In this document: piece by piece, positions 51,254-60,998 of the stretch
How positions within the stretch are numbered: the first letter of the stretch is position 1
Layout of the letters: every line of letters begins with the position of its first letter
Assembly: GCF_004965515.1 (NCBI RefSeq)
Contig: NZ_SSHH01000002.1
Span: forward strand, 578,840 to 642,839
Direction: 5' to 3'
Origin: Alteraurantiacibacter aquimixticola
GTDB taxonomy: Bacteria > Pseudomonadota > Alphaproteobacteria > Sphingomonadales > Sphingomonadaceae
Length of the DNA: 64,000 bases
Program-made: the position numbers and the translations under genes
Notes under the pieces: model-generated
The model's database searches: none
Told to the model about the DNA's origin: nothing
Seen by the model: the letters and a program-made list of their open reading frames with translations, nothing else

Positions 51254-52175
51254 TCGCGGGATAATTCGGATCGTCGAGCACGCTGTTGACGAGGAAATCG
51301 GCCACAATGTCATAGCGCGCGTCGATGCCATGGTCCTTGCGGAAGAACAGCAGGCGCCAATCTTCCAGCGACACCAGCTGGATCACCTCTTCGCGCATCG
51401 AAGGCGGCAGGATCGCTTCAGAAAAGCTCGCCACGCCCAGCCCGCGTTCCAGCATGGCGGCCATCACGTCGTAATATTGCGTGTGGCCGATCACATTGCG
51501 CGGGCGGATGCCATGCAGCTCATAATTGCGCATCACCTCGCGTTCCTGTCGGCTGGTCGCCTTGGGGAGGATGAAGGGCAGCATGTTCAGCTCGTCCGGC
51601 GTCAGCGGCAAGGTCCGCCCGGCGGCATATTTGCGATGGCCGTAAACGCCGCCGCGCACCATCGCCAGTTCGCGGAATTCCTCATGCACCGGGAAATCGG
51701 CGCGCTGGTTGATCAAGGCGAAGTCGAAGGAGCCGCTTTCGACCGCGCGGATCAGCTGGCCGAAGGGCAATTGCGCTTCGAACTCCAGCTCCACATTGGG
51801 GTTCTGGGCGAAGAAGCTGTCCAGCTTGCGGCGGACATAGGCATCGAACATGCCCTGCCCCACCAGCACGCGGTATCGCTGCACCCGGCCGCCTTCAGAC
51901 GGGTCGGCCACGCGGTGGCTGGCCAGCGCTTCGGCGGAGCGATTGAACTCGCGCACATCGTCGAGGAATGCGAGGCCTTCGGAACGCAAGGTGGGCCGCC
52001 GGCCCGGCTTGCGGTCGAATAGCGAGACGCCCAGCTGCTCCTCCAGCGTCTTGATCTGGTTGCTGACCGAAGCCTGTGAAATCCCCATCAATTCCGCCGT
52101 TCGGCGAAAGCTGCGCGTCGCGCTGAGGCTGGTGAACACTTCCAGCTGCCGCAAGGTGAATGGCAGGTTTGGCAT
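51204..52175 (-). CDS. LysR-family transcriptional regulator
   Basis: The 323-aa protein has an N-terminal winged helix, FTLRQLEVFTSLSATRSFRRTAELMGISQASVSNQIKTLEEQLGVSLFDR, then a periplasmic-binding-like effector domain. I take the ATG at 52175. It diverges from the TonB receptor gene with a 126-bp gap, so it probably controls that receptor and the sulfatase locus downstream. The effector is unknown. Confidence 0.9.
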   Translation of the reverse strand: MPNLPFTLRQLEVFTSLSATRSFRRTAELMGISQASVSNQIKTLEEQLGVSLFDRKPGRRPTLRSEGLAFLDDVREFNRSAEALASHRVADPSEGGRVQRYRVLVGQGMFDAYVRRKLDSFFAQNPNVELEFEAQLPFGQLIRAVESGSFDFALINQRADFPVHEEFRELAMVRGGVYGHRKYAAGRTLPLTPDELNMLPFILPKATSRQEREVMRNYELHGIRPRNVIGHTQYYDVMAAMLERGLGVASFSEAILPPSMREEVIQLVSLEDWRLLFFRKDHGIDARYDIVADFLVNSVLDDPNYPAISRPPAPARSHAPAGK

Positions 52176-52301
52176 TATGGGTCTTTCGCAAACCCATAAC
52201 CTCACGTCAATATATTGTCATCACTTTGCCATGCATTGCTATCACGCGGCTTTGCGCGGCATTTCAGTCCCCGGGAGTATAAATGGGGAGGAATACCAAG
52301 C

Positions 52302-55300
52302 ATGTCTCTTGGCAATAATCGCGCGCGCCGTCCGGTGCGCTTTTCGCGCAACCTGCTCGCCTGCGGGGCGAGCGCGATGGCGCTGGTTTTGGGCGCCGGC
52401 AGCGTCCAGGCACAGGACGCGGTCGAAATCAGCGACGATGAAGACGACCGCATCGTCATCACCGGTTCGCGCCTGGCGATCCCGTCCGGCATGGAAAGCG
52501 CCACGCCGGTGACCTCAATCGACGAGGCGGAGATCGACAATCTCGATCCGGGCACGCTGATCCAGGCGATGAACACGCTGCCGATCTTCATCAACAACGA
52601 CACGCCGAACAGCAATGCCGGCTTCTTCGCCCGTTCGGGCACCGGCAACCTCAACCTACGCGGCCTGGGCGTAAACCGCACGCTGACGCTGCTCAACGGC
52701 CGCCGCGTGGCGCCGACCACCGCATTCGGCGGCGCCGACGTCAACCTGATCCCGTCAGCCATGCTGCGCGGCGTGGAGAACGTCACCGGCGGCGCATCGG
52801 CAGCCTATGGTACGGACGCGGTCGCAGGTGTGACCAACTTCCTGCTCGATACCAATTTCACCGGCCTCGAAGTGCAGCTGCAGGGCGGCATTACCGAACG
52901 CGGCGATGGCGAGAATTACGAAGCCAGCCTCGCCTATGGCACAAAGATCGGCAGCCGCGGACACTTCCTGGTCGCCGGCGAAGTGAACGGCATGGAGCCG
53001 ATCTTCAACTATGAAGGCCGCGACTGGTACCAGGCCTTCGGTCCGATCGATACCGATGGAGATGGTCTGTTCGAAGCGGTCGCAGACGTGCGTTCGTCGC
53101 GCGTGAGCTTCGATGGCATCATCAGCGCGCCGGGCTTCTCGCTCAACGGATACCAGTTCGATCCCAGCGGCGGCTATGCCCCCTACCAGCTGGGCTCGGT
53201 CTCCAACGGCGCGGTGGGCGGCTTCGATGCCCGGACCTCGGGCGGCAGCGGTGACGACATCGGCTGCGGCGAGGTCTGCAATGTTTGGCCCGACACGGAT
53301 CGCTACTCGATCTTCGCCTATGCCGATTACGAGCTGACCGACAATGTCACGGTCTTTGCGCAATATATGCGCGGCTACAGCCACCTGTATGAGAATGCGA
53401 CGCCGCGCGGGTCCTTCGTGGGTTTCCCGACGACGCTGACGATCTTCCAGAGCAACGCCTTCCTGCCGGACGAAGTCCGCCAGGCGATGGTGGACGAAGG
53501 CATCGCCTCCTTCTCGCTGCGCCGCATGTGTTCGGTCGAGGACTGCGGCAACCTCTACTACGAGGAATGGAGCACGCAGAATATCGGCACCGCCGGTTTC
53601 GAAGCGGAAATCGACAATGGCGGCGGCTGGTTCGACGGCTGGCAGGTCGACGGTTATTACCAGTATGCCCATTCGAAGAAGAAGTGGGACCAGTTCGGCC
53701 TGCGCGTAGACCGCATCCACGCCGCCATCGACGCGGTGGATGAGGGCGAATTCAATGGCGGCGCGCCCAATGGCAACATCATCTGCCGCGTGACGGCAGC
53801 GGGCAGCACCGATTTCCCGGGCTGTACCCCGATCAACCTGTTCGGTCGCGGCAATGCCAGCGCGGCAGCGGTGGATTACGTAACCGGCATGGATCCGGGC
53901 CAGCAGATCACCACGCCGCTGTTCTTCGCCGACACCGGCTTCGACCTGGGTATCACCGATAGCTACACCTCGACCCCCGGCAAGCGCGCGATCACCACGT
54001 TCGAGCAGCATTTCGCCGAGCTGAGCTTTGCGGGTAATGTGTTCGACCTGCCGGCAGGCCCGCTGGCGGTGGCCTTCGGCGGTTCCTACCGCAAGGATTC
54101 GATCTACCAGGTCAATCGCGACCCGGCGAACCCGGCCTCCGATCACGAGGACGGCCATCCGGTCCTCTGTTCGGGTGAATCGCCCGGCCTGCGCGGCGTG
54201 CCCGGTAACGAGTGCGCCAATACGGTGGCGACCCAGTATTCGAAGGTCTCCAACATCCAGGGCGGCGCTGACGTGAAGGAACTCTTCGCCGAAACGCTGA
54301 TCCCGGTCTTCGATACGAAGCGCGGCCAGCAGATGGGCATCAACCTCGCCGCACGCTGGGCCGATTATGAAGGCTCGGGCGAAATCTGGTCCTACAAGGG
54401 CAGCGTCGACCTCTCGCTGTTCGACGGCCTGCGCCTGCGCGGTACCTATTCGCGCGACGTTCGTGCCGCCAACCTCAACGAGCGGTTCAACAAGACCGGC
54501 GGCCTTGGCAATGTGGTCGATCCGCGCATCACCGATGCCGATATCGACGCCTGCGAGGCGGCCAACCCGGCCCCGACCAGCGTCAACTGCACCAACACTT
54601 ACCAGGTGACGACCTTCTCGGGCGGCAACCCCAATGTGAACCCCGAAGAGGCCGATACCTTCACTGCGGGCTTCGTGTTCCAGCCGGAATTCTTACCCGG
54701 CTTCCAGCTGTCGCTCGACTGGTTCAAGGTCTCCATCGACGGCGCGATCGGCCAGGTCGGCCTCGCCGAAGTGGCCCGCCGTTGCTACGAGGATGCGGAC
54801 CCGATCTTCTGCGGCCTCATCACGGAAAGCCCGTCGGACACCACTCCGGCTGGCGGCTATCCGCTGATCGTTCTCGCGGGCGACCAGTATGTGAACGTCG
54901 AACAGTCCAATGTCGAAGGCGTCGACCTCGAAATTGGCTACAATACCGACATCAACATCTTCGGCGGCGGGGAAGAGCGGCTGTCGATCCGCGGCTTCGC
55001 CACCTGGCTGCTCGAACGTTCGAACACCGGTGCGGCCACGGCGGGCAACGACTTCGACCCGACCGTGACGCGTTTCGACGGGTTCGGTTCCTTCCCGAAA
55101 TTCCGCGCGACGGGCCTGGTCAATTACACCAATGGCCCGCTCAACGTGAACTTCTCGGGCCGGGTGATCGGCAGCAGTCAGGTCAACAACCTCGATATCA
55201 CGCCGCTGCCGACCTATCCGCTGGCGGATAACGAGATCCCGGCGGTGTTCTACATGGACGCCCGCTTCAATTACGACTTCGAACTCGCCGGCTCCGATGC

Positions 55301-55454
55301 GCAGGTCTACCTGTCGGTCAACAATTTGTTCGACAAGGACCCGCCCGTGATCCCCGGCTACGGCTTCTTCACTGCAGCGGCGACGCAGACCAACACGGCG
55401 CTGCACGACGTGCTGGGCCGCCGCTACACGCTCGGCGTGCGGCTCAAGTGGTAG
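52302..55454 (+). CDS. Large TonB-dependent receptor
   Basis: The 1050-aa receptor has a signal peptide (LLACGASAMALVLGAGSVQAQ) and a plug domain (DDRIVITGSRLAIPSG, NLNLRGLGVNRTLTLLNGRRV, GGASAAYGTDAVAGVTNFLL). The long barrel ends YTLGVRLKW. Its size and the plug sequence place it with the receptors that sphingomonads use for oligosaccharides or aromatic compounds. The ATG at 52302 has GGGGAGG upstream. It is followed by the sulfatase gene 158 bp downstream and is divergent from the LysR gene. Confidence 0.9.
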   Translation: MSLGNNRARRPVRFSRNLLACGASAMALVLGAGSVQAQDAVEISDDEDDRIVITGSRLAIPSGMESATPVTSIDEAEIDNLDPGTLIQAMNTLPIFINNDTPNSNAGFFARSGTGNLNLRGLGVNRTLTLLNGRRVAPTTAFGGADVNLIPSAMLRGVENVTGGASAAYGTDAVAGVTNFLLDTNFTGLEVQLQGGITERGDGENYEASLAYGTKIGSRGHFLVAGEVNGMEPIFNYEGRDWYQAFGPIDTDGDGLFEAVADVRSSRVSFDGIISAPGFSLNGYQFDPSGGYAPYQLGSVSNGAVGGFDARTSGGSGDDIGCGEVCNVWPDTDRYSIFAYADYELTDNVTVFAQYMRGYSHLYENATPRGSFVGFPTTLTIFQSNAFLPDEVRQAMVDEGIASFSLRRMCSVEDCGNLYYEEWSTQNIGTAGFEAEIDNGGGWFDGWQVDGYYQYAHSKKKWDQFGLRVDRIHAAIDAVDEGEFNGGAPNGNIICRVTAAGSTDFPGCTPINLFGRGNASAAAVDYVTGMDPGQQITTPLFFADTGFDLGITDSYTSTPGKRAITTFEQHFAELSFAGNVFDLPAGPLAVAFGGSYRKDSIYQVNRDPANPASDHEDGHPVLCSGESPGLRGVPGNECANTVATQYSKVSNIQGGADVKELFAETLIPVFDTKRGQQMGINLAARWADYEGSGEIWSYKGSVDLSLFDGLRLRGTYSRDVRAANLNERFNKTGGLGNVVDPRITDADIDACEAANPAPTSVNCTNTYQVTTFSGGNPNVNPEEADTFTAGFVFQPEFLPGFQLSLDWFKVSIDGAIGQVGLAEVARRCYEDADPIFCGLITESPSDTTPAGGYPLIVLAGDQYVNVEQSNVEGVDLEIGYNTDINIFGGGEERLSIRGFATWLLERSNTGAATAGNDFDPTVTRFDGFGSFPKFRATGLVNYTNGPLNVNFSGRVIGSSQVNNLDITPLPTYPLADNEIPAVFYMDARFNYDFELAGSDAQVYLSVNNLFDKDPPVIPGYGFFTAAATQTNTALHDVLGRRYTLGVRLKW

Positions 55455-55612
55455 GAGGAAATATTGGACTGAACGGGGAGCGGAATATCCCTGTGTAGTC
55501 CGAAACGCTCCGTTGCACGGCATCCTCAGCCGTGCCACTTGGCAGGGCCGGTGTCCCACCACCAACGCGCCGGCCCTGCCCTTCGGTTTCCAAGACAAGG
55601 GATCGCTTTTCC

Positions 55613-57043
55613 GTGACTGACAAGAAGACTTTTACCGGGATCACCCGCCGCGACGCCATGGCTGGGGCACTGGGCACCGCCGCCATGGCCTTTGCCGTAC
55701 CGGGACTGGCGCATACGCCCGGCCGCAAGCCCAACTTCCTGTTCATCATGGCCGACGATCTCGGCTATGCCGACCTGTCCTGTTACGGGCGGCGCGACTA
55801 CACCACGCCGGTACTGGACAGCCTTGCCGCGCAGGGCATGAAGTTCACCCATGGCTATGCCAATTCGGCCGTATGCTCCTCCACTCGCGTGGGGCTGATC
55901 ACCGGCCGTTACCAATATCGCCTGCCTGTCGGGCTGGAAGAGCCGCTGGAGAATCCCGACCTTGGGTTGGAGCCCGGCTTGCCCACCCTGCCCTCTCTGC
56001 TGAAAGCGCAGGGCTACCACACCGCTCTGGTCGGCAAGTGGCACCTCGGCCGCCTGCCCAATTTCGGCCCGCTCAAGAGCGGCTATGACGAATTCTGGGG
56101 CAATCGCGGCGGCGGGGTCGACTATTACACCCACCGCGTGGGCGGGAATGAGGACCTGTGGGACGGCGAAGTGCAGATCGAGGAAGTTGGCTATTACACG
56201 GACCTGCTTGCCGATCGCTCGATCCGTTACCTGGAAGACCGCGCGGCACAGCCGGACAAGCCCTGGCTCCTCTCACTGCATTTCACCGCGCCGCACTGGC
56301 CGTGGGAAGCCAATGACGCGCTGGGCCGCAGCGAAAGCGCGCGGCTGGCCGAATTGCCCTCAGGCAGCGATCTCGACATCGTGCATTTCGATGGCGGCAC
56401 GCAGGAAACCTATGCCGGCATGGTCACCAGCATGGACATGAATATCGGCCGCATCCTCAATCGCGTGGCGGAGCTGGGGATGGAGCAGGACACGGTGGTC
56501 GTGTTCACCTCCGACAATGGCGGGGAGCGTTTCAGCGACACCTGGCCCTTCTCCGGCCGCAAGACCGAATTGCTGGAAGGCGGCATCCGCGTGCCCTTCA
56601 TCGTCAAGTGGCCGGGCCTTACCGCGCCGGGATCGACGAGCGAGGCGCCTGCCATGTCGATGGACTTCCTGCCCACCTTCCTGGCGGCGGCGGGCGGTAG
56701 CGCGCCTTCGGCCACGCCGTTCGACGGGATCGACTTCCGTCCTGCCCTGGCTGGCCGCGCCATGCCCGAACGCACGCTGTTCTGGCGCTATTGGAACAAG
56801 GACCAGAAGGCCGTGCGGCGCGGGCGGCACAAATATCTCAAGATGGGCAGTAACGAGTTCCTGTTCGACGTGGTCGCCGACCCGCTCGAACGCGGCAATT
56901 TGAAGGACAGGATGCCCGAATTGTTCGCCGAGTTGAAGCAGGCGCATGCCGAATGGAATGCTGACATGCTGTTCGATCCCAATGCCCGCAGTTATGGTTT
57001 CGAACCGCGCATGTTCCCGGATCGCTACGACTGGAACGAATAG
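55613..57043 (+). CDS. Tat-exported sulfatase
   Basis: This 476-aa formylglycine-dependent sulfatase has a twin-arginine signal (ITRRDAMAGALGTAAMAF). NFLFIMADDLGYADLSCYG carries metal-binding aspartates; AVCSSTRVGLITGRYQ contains the cysteine to be oxidised to formylglycine. GKWHLG and FTSDNGG are further family motifs. It hydrolyses sulfate esters in the periplasm. The start is a GTG at 55613, because a TTG further up lies in non-coding-like sequence. A strong terminator follows at 57112. Confidence 0.88.
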   Translation: MTDKKTFTGITRRDAMAGALGTAAMAFAVPGLAHTPGRKPNFLFIMADDLGYADLSCYGRRDYTTPVLDSLAAQGMKFTHGYANSAVCSSTRVGLITGRYQYRLPVGLEEPLENPDLGLEPGLPTLPSLLKAQGYHTALVGKWHLGRLPNFGPLKSGYDEFWGNRGGGVDYYTHRVGGNEDLWDGEVQIEEVGYYTDLLADRSIRYLEDRAAQPDKPWLLSLHFTAPHWPWEANDALGRSESARLAELPSGSDLDIVHFDGGTQETYAGMVTSMDMNIGRILNRVAELGMEQDTVVVFTSDNGGERFSDTWPFSGRKTELLEGGIRVPFIVKWPGLTAPGSTSEAPAMSMDFLPTFLAAAGGSAPSATPFDGIDFRPALAGRAMPERTLFWRYWNKDQKAVRRGRHKYLKMGSNEFLFDVVADPLERGNLKDRMPELFAELKQAHAEWNADMLFDPNARSYGFEPRMFPDRYDWNE

Positions 57044-57111
57044 CAGTTCAGGACCGCTGCCATCACCCTCAAGGCTTGAAGGCAACCGGTCCACCCGGGC
57101 TTGGGAGGGGG

Positions 57112-57146
57112 AATCAGGCGGGTCGGGACAACCGGCCCGCCTGATT
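57112..57146. terminator. Terminator between sulfatase and MFS genes
   Basis: AATCAGGCGGGTCGG and CCGGCCCGCCTGATT pair over 15 bp with one G-T wobble and a 5-base loop, followed by TTTTATT on the plus strand. It lies between convergent genes and ends the sulfatase transcript. Confidence 0.85.
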
Positions 57147-57163
57147 TTATTCTGCAGGCCCGA

Positions 57164-58552
57164 TTATTCCGCGGGTTGGGGCGATGCGCCGCGCGGCACT
57201 TCGGTGGCGCTGATACGTCCCTTGTTCACAACGCCCAGCACGGTGATCAGGATCGCGATCAGGATGGCAGGCACAGCCGCGGCGAACATGATCGTCTCCA
57301 GCGAGAGCGAGGCGGCCAGCGCCATGCCGCCCAGGGCCGGGAAGATCACCCCGCCGAAACGGCCCATCGCGCCTGCCCAGCCGATCCCGCTCGATCGCAT
57401 TTCGGGCGGGTAGCCGAGCGTGGCGAGATTGTTGATCCCGGTCTGCCCGCCGACCTGGCAGAAGTTCCACACCACCAGCGCGGCGATCAGCACGATGGCG
57501 ACCTGCGTATCGACCTGTCCGATCATCGCAATGGCGATGGCATCGACCACGAAATAGACCGCCAGCACCTTGTAGGGATTGATGCGGTCCATCAGCCAGC
57601 CCATGCACAAGGTGCCTGCCGCGCCGCCGAAATAGCCGATGATCATGTAGAAGGCGAAATCGGTCAGCGGCACGTCGCGCAGTTCCAGCATGAAGGTCGC
57701 CAGCCAATTGGCCAGCAGCGCGATATTGCCGAGCGAGAAGAAGCAGATCGCGAACAGCAGGATCGTCTGCAAACGGAAGCGCGGGCCGAACATGGCGAGC
57801 GGGCCGAGACGCTCGACCTCTTCCTGGTCGCCCATGTGGAACAGCTCACTCCCCGTCAGCTGCAGCTGCGGATCGAGCCGCCGCAGCATCATGGGAATGC
57901 GCGGATCGGCAGGGTTGCGGTTGACACGAAAGGCCAGGCTTTCGGGTATCACGAGTAGCAGCAGCATAGCCGCCAGCGGCACGATGCCGCCGATGATGAA
58001 GAAGATCTCCCAGCCGTGATCCTCAAGCAGCAGCGTGACCATGAAGCCGCTGCCCAGATTGCCGCCCGAAAAGCACACTAGCGCGATCGACATGAACAGC
58101 GCGCGCCGCCGCCTTGGCGTCGCCTCGGATATGATCGCCAGGCCCACGGGCAGCATGGCGGAGAAGAAGATGCCGGCAATGCCGCGCAACACCGCCAGCA
58201 TGGTGAAGCCGGTCGACCATGCGGCCCACAGGGTGAGCGTGCCGAACATGGCGAGGCACAGCGCCAGCACGGGCTTCCTCCCGATCCGGTCGGCCAAAGG
58301 CGGGATGATGATCGCGCCCACCAGCATGCCCCATTGCTGGTTCGTTACCACGGGGCGCATATCGACCGATTCCCCGCCCAGCCCCTCGGCAATGGCGGGC
58401 AGGATCTTGCCGAGGAAATACATGTCGAAGCCGTCCATGAAGAGGACGATCGAACATACGATCAGCGTGAAGATCTCACGCGCGCCGATTGGCCTGTCAT
58501 CGATGAAAGCGGCAACGTCGAAACGTCCATCCGCGGCGGCACTTGCGGCCAT
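57164..58552 (-). CDS. MFS transporter, AAHS (aromatic acid:H+ symporter) type
   Basis: The 462-aa protein has twelve predicted helices. The start (FTLIVCSIVLFMDGFDMYFLGKILPAIAEGLG) has the DGxD motif of the AAHS group, and LADRIGRKPVLALCL is the classic MFS loop signature. It should import an aromatic acid or similar small acid with protons. It is convergent with the sulfatase gene. GGGGAGGGG lies 8 bases before the ATG. Confidence 0.87.
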   Translation of the reverse strand: MAASAAADGRFDVAAFIDDRPIGAREIFTLIVCSIVLFMDGFDMYFLGKILPAIAEGLGGESVDMRPVVTNQQWGMLVGAIIIPPLADRIGRKPVLALCLAMFGTLTLWAAWSTGFTMLAVLRGIAGIFFSAMLPVGLAIISEATPRRRRALFMSIALVCFSGGNLGSGFMVTLLLEDHGWEIFFIIGGIVPLAAMLLLLVIPESLAFRVNRNPADPRIPMMLRRLDPQLQLTGSELFHMGDQEEVERLGPLAMFGPRFRLQTILLFAICFFSLGNIALLANWLATFMLELRDVPLTDFAFYMIIGYFGGAAGTLCMGWLMDRINPYKVLAVYFVVDAIAIAMIGQVDTQVAIVLIAALVVWNFCQVGGQTGINNLATLGYPPEMRSSGIGWAGAMGRFGGVIFPALGGMALAASLSLETIMFAAAVPAILIAILITVLGVVNKGRISATEVPRGASPQPAE

Positions 58553-58645
58553 ATGGTCCCCTCCCCAGGGTGTGATCCTGATGGAGCAGAGTGGCGGGCG
58601 GCTGGCCCCGCGTCAATGCACGCAGTGTATCATTGCGTCGCGCGC

Positions 58646-59632
58646 TCAGGGAGCCATGCGCTGCACCTGCGCCTCGGCCAGGATCAACGAGAAGCGCCGC
58701 TGCTTGTCGAGCCAGCGCTTCACCGGCGTCCAGCCACCTGCCTGCAACAGCAAATTGCCGCTGCGGCGGCGGAACTTGTGGCTGTTTTCGGTGTGGATCG
58801 TCTCGCCCTTCGCCATGGCAAAGCGCCTACCCGACACGGTGAAGGCGATATCTTCCATGGCCTCCAGATGCATCTCGATGCGGGAGAAGACGTCGTTCCA
58901 CACGGCCTTGTGGCGCAGTTTCTCGACCGGGATGCTGCCGTCCAGCTCGCGATTGATCCGGCGCGCGAGGTTGAGGTTGAATTCGGCCGTCACACCCGCC
59001 GCATCGTCATAGGCGGCGATCAGCATGTCCTTCGATTTGACAAGGTCCATGCCGATCAGAAGCATTGCCCCCTCGCCCAAGGTCTCGCGCATCGAACGCA
59101 GCAGGTCGGCGGCGGTCCAGGGCACCATGTTGCCGATGGTGGAGCCGGGGAAGAAACCCAGCTTCGGCGTGTCCCGCACCTCAGGCGGCAGCACTACCCG
59201 CTTGGTGAAATCGGCCTCCACCGGATGCACCGGCAGGCCAGGGAACTTGGCCGACAGGTCGGCGGCGGCGGCGCGCAAGAAATCGCCGGCGATATCGAGC
59301 GGGACATAGGCGGCCGGATCAATCGCCTCCAGCAGCAGCGGCGTCTTGACCGAGGAGCCGGAGCCGAATTCCACCACTGCGCGTCCCGGCCCGATCAGCT
59401 TGGCGAATTCCTCCCCGCGCGAGGAAAGTATCTGCTTTTCGGCACGCGTCGGGTAATATTCGGGAAGCTTTGTGATATCCTCGAACAATTGCGATCCGGC
59501 ATCGTCATAGAACCAGCGCGCGGGCACCGCCTTCTGCTGCTGCGAGAGGCCCGCCAGCACATCGGCGCGGAAAGCGCGGTCAACGCCATCCTCGTCCAGG
59601 TCGACGAGGCGGATGGAAGCGGTCTTCGTCAT
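58646..59632 (-). CDS. egtD: L-histidine N-alpha-methyltransferase (ergothioneine synthesis)
   Basis: The 328-aa EgtD trimethylates histidine to hercynine using SAM. Landmarks are ARWFYDDAGSQLFEDITKLPEYYPTRAE, the SAM loop VVEFGSGSSVKTPLLLEA, LGFFPGSTIGN and the ending ENSHKFRRRSGNLLLQAGG. The ATG at 59632 overlaps the egtB stop by one base (TGATG), so the pair is one operon, egtB first. Confidence 0.92.
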   Translation of the reverse strand: MTKTASIRLVDLDEDGVDRAFRADVLAGLSQQQKAVPARWFYDDAGSQLFEDITKLPEYYPTRAEKQILSSRGEEFAKLIGPGRAVVEFGSGSSVKTPLLLEAIDPAAYVPLDIAGDFLRAAAADLSAKFPGLPVHPVEADFTKRVVLPPEVRDTPKLGFFPGSTIGNMVPWTAADLLRSMRETLGEGAMLLIGMDLVKSKDMLIAAYDDAAGVTAEFNLNLARRINRELDGSIPVEKLRHKAVWNDVFSRIEMHLEAMEDIAFTVSGRRFAMAKGETIHTENSHKFRRRSGNLLLQAGGWTPVKRWLDKQRRFSLILAEAQVQRMAP

Positions 59633-60864
59633 CAGCTGTCCTTCGCAAGCCTGAGGCCGGTGAATTGCCAGCGCTGCTGCGGGTAGAAGAAATTGCGGTA
59701 GGAAGCGCGCGAATGGCCGCGCATGGTGGCGCAGCTGGCGCCCTTCAGCACCCATTGGCCGGACATGAACTTGCCATTATATTCGCCCACCGCGCCTGCG
59801 GCAGGCTGGAACCGCGGATAGGGGAGGTATCCCGAGCGGGTGAATTGCCAGACATCGCCGAACAGCTCGCCCGTACCGCGCGGGGCGACAGGGCCTGCTG
59901 TATCGAGCTGGTTGCCCGCAGCCGCATCGTGCCCCTGCCCGATCACCTCCCACTCGAATTCGGAAGGCAGCCGCGCACCGGCCCACGAAGCGAAGGCATC
60001 CGCCTCATAATAGGAGATATGCGTCACCGGCGCGTCCGGATCACGAGCCTGCCAGCCGGCATGGGTAAACTGCTCGCCATCTCGCCAGTAGAGCGGCGCG
60101 GAAATGCCCATGCGGTTGACCCAGGCCCAGCCGTCCGAAAGCCATAGCGAGGCCGTGGAATAGCCGCCATCGGCAATGAAATCGGCCCACTCGCCATTGG
60201 TGACGAGGCGGCGCGAAAGGGCAAAGGGTTCCAGCAGCACGCGATGCGCCGGGCCTTCATTGTCGAAGGCAAAGGTGCTGCCCTGATGGCCGACCATGGC
60301 GATGCCGCCGGGATGGTCGTACCAGCCCTCCTGCTGCTGCGAGGAGGCTTCCGGCGGCTCGCTCCAGATCGCCGGGCCGAGCGGGTTCTTCGAGAAAGCG
60401 TGCTTGATGTCGGTCAGCAGCAATTCGATATGCTGCTGCTCATGCGCGATGCCCAGCGCGATCAGGTCGGCCAGCTCCGGGCGATCCAGAAGCGGCGCCA
60501 TGGCGTCGTCGACACAAGCGCGCCAGTCGAGCACCTGTGCCAGCGTCGGCCGCGAGAGCATGCCGCGCCGCTTGCGCAAGATGCGGTCGCCCTCGGCTTC
60601 GTAATAGGAGTTGAACAGGAAGGGCCACGCCTCGTCATAAAGCGTGTAGCCGGGCGCATGGTCGCGCAGCAGGAATGTCTCCCAGAACCAGGTGACATGG
60701 GCCAGGTGCCATTTGGCGGGGCTGGCATCCTCCATCGACTGGATCGTGGCATCGGCCTCGGAGAGCGGCGCGCACAGCGCCTCCGTCAATGCGCGCGTTT
60801 CGGCAAAGCGGGTGGCTAGCGATGCTTTATCGCCAGTGGACGTGCGGGTCTGCGCTTCGGGCAA
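59632..60864 (-). CDS. egtB: Ergothioneine biosynthesis sulfoxide synthase EgtB
   Basis: The 410-aa protein has an N-terminal DinB-like helical domain with the iron-binding histidines (SPAKWHLAHVTWFWETFLL and GIAHEQQHIELLL). The C-terminal formylglycine-generating-like domain has GPAHRVLLEPFALSRRLVTNGEWADFI, PSEFEWEVIGQ and a conserved SYRNFFYP near the end. It makes the C-S bond of ergothioneine from hercynine and a thiol. No egtA, egtC or egtE is adjacent, so a cysteine-using EgtB or genes elsewhere are needed. Confidence 0.92.
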   Translation of the reverse strand: MPEAQTRTSTGDKASLATRFAETRALTEALCAPLSEADATIQSMEDASPAKWHLAHVTWFWETFLLRDHAPGYTLYDEAWPFLFNSYYEAEGDRILRKRRGMLSRPTLAQVLDWRACVDDAMAPLLDRPELADLIALGIAHEQQHIELLLTDIKHAFSKNPLGPAIWSEPPEASSQQQEGWYDHPGGIAMVGHQGSTFAFDNEGPAHRVLLEPFALSRRLVTNGEWADFIADGGYSTASLWLSDGWAWVNRMGISAPLYWRDGEQFTHAGWQARDPDAPVTHISYYEADAFASWAGARLPSEFEWEVIGQGHDAAAGNQLDTAGPVAPRGTGELFGDVWQFTRSGYLPYPRFQPAAGAVGEYNGKFMSGQWVLKGASCATMRGHSRASYRNFFYPQQRWQFTGLRLAKDS

Positions 60865-60998
60865 TTACCCCTCCCTTGCCGGTTGCCCGTCACCTTTCGA
60901 TCAAAAGGCGGCGAACGTTACCAAGCTTAAGGAATAGAGTAGCGGAAAGTTCCGCGTGAGACCAATCGCGCGCCGGATGGCCACATAGGGGTCACGGA

